The notes beneath the pieces were generated by a model. It ran no database searches. It was not told where the DNA came from and saw nothing but the letters and a program-made list of their open reading frames with translations. From NCBI GenBank assembly GCA_902729315.2, contig LR746264.1, forward strand, positions 64,501-128,500: a DNA stretch of 64,000 bases. The letters run 5' to 3'. The translations under genes were made by a program, and so were the position numbers. Positions 60,646-64,000 of this stretch are shown piece by piece (within the stretch, counting starts at the first letter, position 1; each line of letters begins with the position of its first letter). This stretch comes from Spirodela intermedia. Its lineage: Eukaryota > Streptophyta > Magnoliopsida > Alismatales > Araceae.

Positions 60646-62781
60646 TCACCAGTAGTCGCCACAGGAGCACATCCCGTCCCTGAAGTGGTGAAACCTCTTT
60701 GCGTCTCTGGCTGCTACCCCCCTGCCGAGCACCTTGGACGCCAGCTTGATCCAAGCGTGGCAGTCCCCGCAGACTCTGAGGTTCTTCAGGATCATGATCG
60801 GGGCGCCGCCTTCGCCGCCGCTCAGCACCGCAAAGGCGATGGCCAGCTTCTCGCTGTGGTAGTAGAGGGACCTCTCCCTCTCCGACTCACTCTCGAAAGC
60901 CTGCAGGACGAACCTCGTGTCCGGCACGTAGCCCAACACTTTCGTCTTCTCCATCAACACCTCCAAGGTCTCGTAGATCTCCGCCGCTCGCGGGTGTGAC
61001 AGGTCCCCGGCGGTGAAGGTGTGCACCCGCTTGTCGACCTCGACCCAGCTCACCGCGGGTTCTTTCCTCAGCCGCATCTCCCTGGCCGCCCTCTTCATCT
61101 TCGCCACCTCCTCCCATCGCCCTGCGGACGCGTAGACGTTCAGGAGGAGAACGAGCGTCCCGTCGTCTCCCGGGCTGAGCTCGAGTATGCGCTTCGCCGT
61201 CCTCTCCGCCATCTCCACCTCCCCGTGGAGCTTGCAGGCGCCGAGTAGCGTCCTCCAGAGGACGGCGTCTGGGTTCTCGACCTGGGAAGTGGCTATCAGC
61301 CGCTCGGCTTCTACGAGTCTTCCCCCGCGAGCCAGCAGGTCCACGTAGCAGGAGACGTGGTCTCTGGTCGGGCCCTTATCGCGGTCTCGGCCGATGGAGG
61401 CGAAGATGCGGCGGCCTTCCTCTAGGAGGCCAGCGCCGCTGCACGCGGAGAGAGCGCTGGTGTAAGTCGCGTCGCTCGGCGGCAGGCCCGAAGTCGTCGC
61501 CTCGTTGAACAGGCTCACTGCTTCGCCGCCGCGGCCATTGGCGGCGTAGGCGGCGATCATGGAGTTGACGGAGACCAGGTCGCGGTTCGCCAGGCCGTCG
61601 AAGACGGACCTCGCCGTCTTCACGTCGCCGCATTTCCCGTAGAGATCGACGAGGGCGGCGCCCACGAATCTGTCCCTGTTCAAGTCGCTCTTGACGGCGA
61701 GCGAGTGGACCTGCTTCCCGGTATCGGGCAGCGCCAAGCTCGAGCACGCTCGCAGGGCGGTGGAGAGAATGAACCCATTTGGGCGCATAGAGTCGCGCAG
61801 CGCGGTGCGGAACGCGGAGAGGGCTTCCTCTTCCCGGTGGCCCGACAGCAATACCCCCATGATCGCTGTTCTTGCGACGAGGTTGGGGGTGGCGATCTCA
61901 GAGTAGACTTTCAGAGCGTCGTCGATTAGCGAGCATCTCGAGTACATGACGAGAAGGGACGTCTGGGAAGAACTCTCACGATCATCGAATCCCGACTTGA
62001 CGATGAGGCTGTGGATCGTCGCGCCGACCGCTAGCTCCCCGAGATTTCCGCACGCGATGAGAACACTGGCGAAGGTGAACTCGTTCGCCCCGATACGGCC
62101 GTTGACCATGTCGGCGAACCCACGGACGGCTTCCGCGTCCTCCCCTATCTGCGTGCAGCCTACGATCAACGCCGTCGCCAAGACGACGTCTTTCTCGGCT
62201 GCACGATCGTAGACCAGCCGAGCCTCCCCCAGCCTCCGAAACTTGGCGTACATGTTGACCAGCGCGGTAGAGATGAAGAGGTGATTGCCGGCGCCGAAGC
62301 CGGAGACCACCAGGTGGCCATGAGCTTCCTGGCCACCCCTGAGCGAGCCCACCTCGGCCAAGGCCTTCAAGACGCTCGAGAAGGTGAAACCGTCCGGCGA
62401 GACGCCCTCCAGAGGCATCCGCCGGTACAGGGCGATGGCCTCCGGGTTCCTCCCCCGGCGAACGTAGGAGGACACCATGGCGTTCCAGGAGACGATGTGC
62501 CTGGCGGGCATTTCGTCGAACATCTTTTGTGCGTGGTGGAGGGACCCGGACTTGAGATAGGCGTCCAGGAGCTTGTTGCCCAGGCCGAGGTAGGGGAAGC
62601 CCGTCCGGCACATGTGGGCGTGGACGGCTCCCGTTCCCTCCAGAGACTTCTCGGCGGCGCACCGCCGGAGCAGCGAAGCGTAGGAGGTTGCATGAGCCCC
62701 CCGGCGGCATCTCGGGGGGCGGGGGACAGTGGTCCCTAGTTGGAAGCCGCCGCTGGCGCGGCTGAGCGAGAATCTTCTCAT
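60646..62781 (-). CDS. PLS-class PPR protein with DYW domain (711 aa, intronless)
   Basis: A single open frame from MRRFSLSRASGGFQLG to the terminal GDYW. An Arg-rich N-terminus suggests import into mitochondria or plastids. Tandem PLS-type repeats follow, e.g. HAHMCRTGFPYLGLGNKLLD, AQKMFDEMPARHIVSWNAMV and SSYVRRGRNPEAIALYRRM, then the E region and a complete DYW cytidine-deaminase-like domain with HSEKLAIAF (HxE zinc/catalytic motif), LRVCGDCH (CxxC) and AKRFHHFRDGMCSCGDYW. By family knowledge such proteins bind single RNA sites by the PPR code and edit C to U in organelle transcripts. The target site is not predictable by eye. High GC content, especially at third positions, sets it apart from the neighbouring spliced genes. 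The ATG at 62781 is the first in frame. Confidence 0.95.
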   Translation of the reverse strand: MRRFSLSRASGGFQLGTTVPRPPRCRRGAHATSYASLLRRCAAEKSLEGTGAVHAHMCRTGFPYLGLGNKLLDAYLKSGSLHHAQKMFDEMPARHIVSWNAMVSSYVRRGRNPEAIALYRRMPLEGVSPDGFTFSSVLKALAEVGSLRGGQEAHGHLVVSGFGAGNHLFISTALVNMYAKFRRLGEARLVYDRAAEKDVVLATALIVGCTQIGEDAEAVRGFADMVNGRIGANEFTFASVLIACGNLGELAVGATIHSLIVKSGFDDRESSSQTSLLVMYSRCSLIDDALKVYSEIATPNLVARTAIMGVLLSGHREEEALSAFRTALRDSMRPNGFILSTALRACSSLALPDTGKQVHSLAVKSDLNRDRFVGAALVDLYGKCGDVKTARSVFDGLANRDLVSVNSMIAAYAANGRGGEAVSLFNEATTSGLPPSDATYTSALSACSGAGLLEEGRRIFASIGRDRDKGPTRDHVSCYVDLLARGGRLVEAERLIATSQVENPDAVLWRTLLGACKLHGEVEMAERTAKRILELSPGDDGTLVLLLNVYASAGRWEEVAKMKRAAREMRLRKEPAVSWVEVDKRVHTFTAGDLSHPRAAEIYETLEVLMEKTKVLGYVPDTRFVLQAFESESERERSLYYHSEKLAIAFAVLSGGEGGAPIMILKNLRVCGDCHAWIKLASKVLGRGVAARDAKRFHHFRDGMCSCGDYW

Positions 62782-63342
62782 AGCGTCTCATTCGCCCTCG
62801 TCATCCTTCTCATCATCTCTCGACCCGTGCGCTTGCCATGCAGGGGGGGGGAGTGAGGAAGAGCGAGAAAGCGGCAAGCCCACACCGATCACGGAACGAA
62901 TGAGGATGATTGTATATGAATATATGACGAGAGGTTAAAGCTATCCTCTTCGAATGGATCAACGTACTCCGGACCTTGAAATTTACATCCCGAATTCCTT
63001 TAGTCTAGAAGACGGAAGGCCCACGAGTCCAAAACACTCGTGATGCTGGAGGGAGGGAGGGAGGGGGGGAGAGAGAGAGAGGGAGTCAGAGCATCCATCA
63101 GCCAGTCTGAGCCGCGGGGGTCAAAACCCATCATCTCAGGGAAGGCTTCGAGCGTCGTCAGCCGGTCGGCGGTCAAACCCGAATCACGGCCGTCGGGCTG
63201 TGAAAGCCGCCCCCCGCTCAAGGATTCTACTACTCACCGTCCCACCGCTCCTCCACAGGAAGGAGCGGCGGGGGAAAAGAGAAGACTTGATGGACCCCTG
63301 CTTCTTGTCCTCGCTTCTCTTTGCAGGTCGAGGGAAGAACTA
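62782..63342. other. Spacer between PPR start and second GATA gene 3' end
   Basis: Contains the PPR promoter/leader on the minus strand and the 3' UTR of the GATA paralogue. A G-rich GGGA/GA repeat sits at about 63048-63083. No other gene was recognised. Confidence 0.55.
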
Positions 63343-63857
63343 CTACGCCGGATCGTTTGCGTTGAAGACTTGGGTCGGCGGCGCCGCTGCGGAGGAGCTC
63401 TGGGAGAGATCCCTCAGCGTCCCCTGCGAGAGACACGGAGAATCGGGTCAGCCACTCTCCATGTTTCTGCGATACCAAAGGTGACGGAGAAGGATTCACG
63501 GAGAGGATCTAAACTCCTGCTCCGAGAGGATGTACAGACCTTGTTCGCCCACATGAGCCCGCACGCATTGCATAAGGTCTTTGGACCTCCTGGGCCCCGA
63601 CGCATCATGGGTGTGGACGCCTGGCTGCACCCGCAGTGCTGGCAACTGCAGGGAACACCGAGAGAGTCAGAAGGGAGATAGATAAGCACTCAAGAGAGAT
63701 TGGCGACCTGGAGGCAGGGGGGGAGGGAGCTTACAAAGTCTTCTGGTGGGCCTCCTCCAGGCAGGCCCCCTGCGCGAGATCGGAGCCCAGGGAAGCCGAC
63801 GCGGCATCCTCCGGGTTGAATTTAGAGGATATGAACTGGCCTTTCTTCCGCTGCATC
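63343..63857 (-). CDS. Second TIFY-CCT-GATA gene, 3' exons only (cut by window edge)
   Basis: The last three exons are 63735-63857 ([18 protein letters not shown], ending EEAHQKT), 63540-63645 (GATA finger, [15 protein letters not shown] and [15 protein letters not shown]2CX20CX2C) and 63343-63423 ([20 protein letters not shown], ending NANDPA and stop). The exon-intron plan and phases match the TIFY-GATA gene at 56.1-60.3 kb: the exon before the finger starts with the same MQR-KKGQF block, and the finger exon has the same 106-nt length. This copy ends soon after the finger, lacking two C-terminal exons of the other gene. The finger begins CQHCGC where the paralogue has CQNCGI. The CCT and TIFY exons must lie beyond 64000. 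By homology it is a nuclear DNA-binding factor. Confidence 0.85.
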
Positions 63858-64000
63858 CTGTAATTCCAATCCTGGCAACGAGTTAAATCAATCGGAACAG
63901 CTTGCGGCCGGTGCAGGCGCTGAGTCAATCCGAGCAAACGAAAAACCCATGCCGAACAGAGATGCCCATTTCATCTCCGCCTCTTGACCAATCACCTTCA

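Noticed and set aside
61982-62791. 269-aa open frame overlapping the 5' half of the DYW PPR gene in another minus-strand frame
   Set aside because: A by-product of the high GC content and few stop codons; Arg/Pro/Gly-rich with no domain, while the 711-aa PPR frame is certain.
1-64000. CRISPR arrays, bacterial operons, ribosome binding sites, rRNA or tRNA genes
   Set aside because: The sequence is eukaryotic with spliced genes; no spaced direct-repeat arrays and no tRNA or rRNA signature were noticed by eye. A tRNAscan or Rfam search would be needed to exclude small RNAs.

Overview
The window is nuclear DNA of a flowering plant, most likely a monocot. It has spliced genes with GT-AG introns, a GC-rich intronless PPR gene of the kind common in commelinid monocots, plant-only families (Dof, TIFY-CCT-GATA, DYW-type PPR, malectin kinesin-14), many (CT)n/(GA)n microsatellites, and a decayed Ty1/copia fragment. 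I cannot name the species.

Left part (1-11.7 kb): the 5' part of a PPR gene runs off the left edge on the minus strand. A dead copia retrotransposon remnant and an AT-rich patch follow. Next come two divergent small genes: a 74-aa conserved plant protein of unknown function (minus) and a 226-aa stand-alone myosin-I tail (TH1) protein without a motor (plus). About 3 kb without a recognisable gene then leads to the UPL promoter.

Centre (11.7-47 kb): a 16-exon giant HECT ubiquitin ligase of UPL1/UPL2 type (3655 aa by my exon joins), a single-exon Dof transcription factor, a 20-exon kinesin-14 with an N-terminal malectin-like domain (minus, 1040 aa) and, head-to-head with it, an 18-exon methylmalonate-semialdehyde dehydrogenase (ALDH6B type, 564 aa).

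Right part (47-64 kb): a mitochondrial twin-CX9C (CHCH) protein gene and a YIF1 ER/Golgi membrane protein gene lie on the minus strand. A partial, start-less copy of the 5' half of the CHCH gene sits upstream of YIF1. A plus-strand TIFY-CCT-GATA factor gene, an intronless DYW PPR gene (minus) and the 3' end of a second TIFY-GATA gene (minus) close the window. The two GATA genes face each other with the PPR gene between them.

These are mostly independent housekeeping and regulatory genes, not a pathway or an operon-like system. All exon joins were made by eye from splice consensus, reading frame and family similarity. For every spliced gene reported as complete, the joined exons give one open frame ending in a stop. 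I found no clear candidate for a wholly new system. The best leads are the CHCH duplicate upstream of YIF1, the phase-0 exon series in the kinesin tail, the two unnamed small proteins, and a weak splice donor in the GATA gene that would give a finger-less isoform if the intron is retained.
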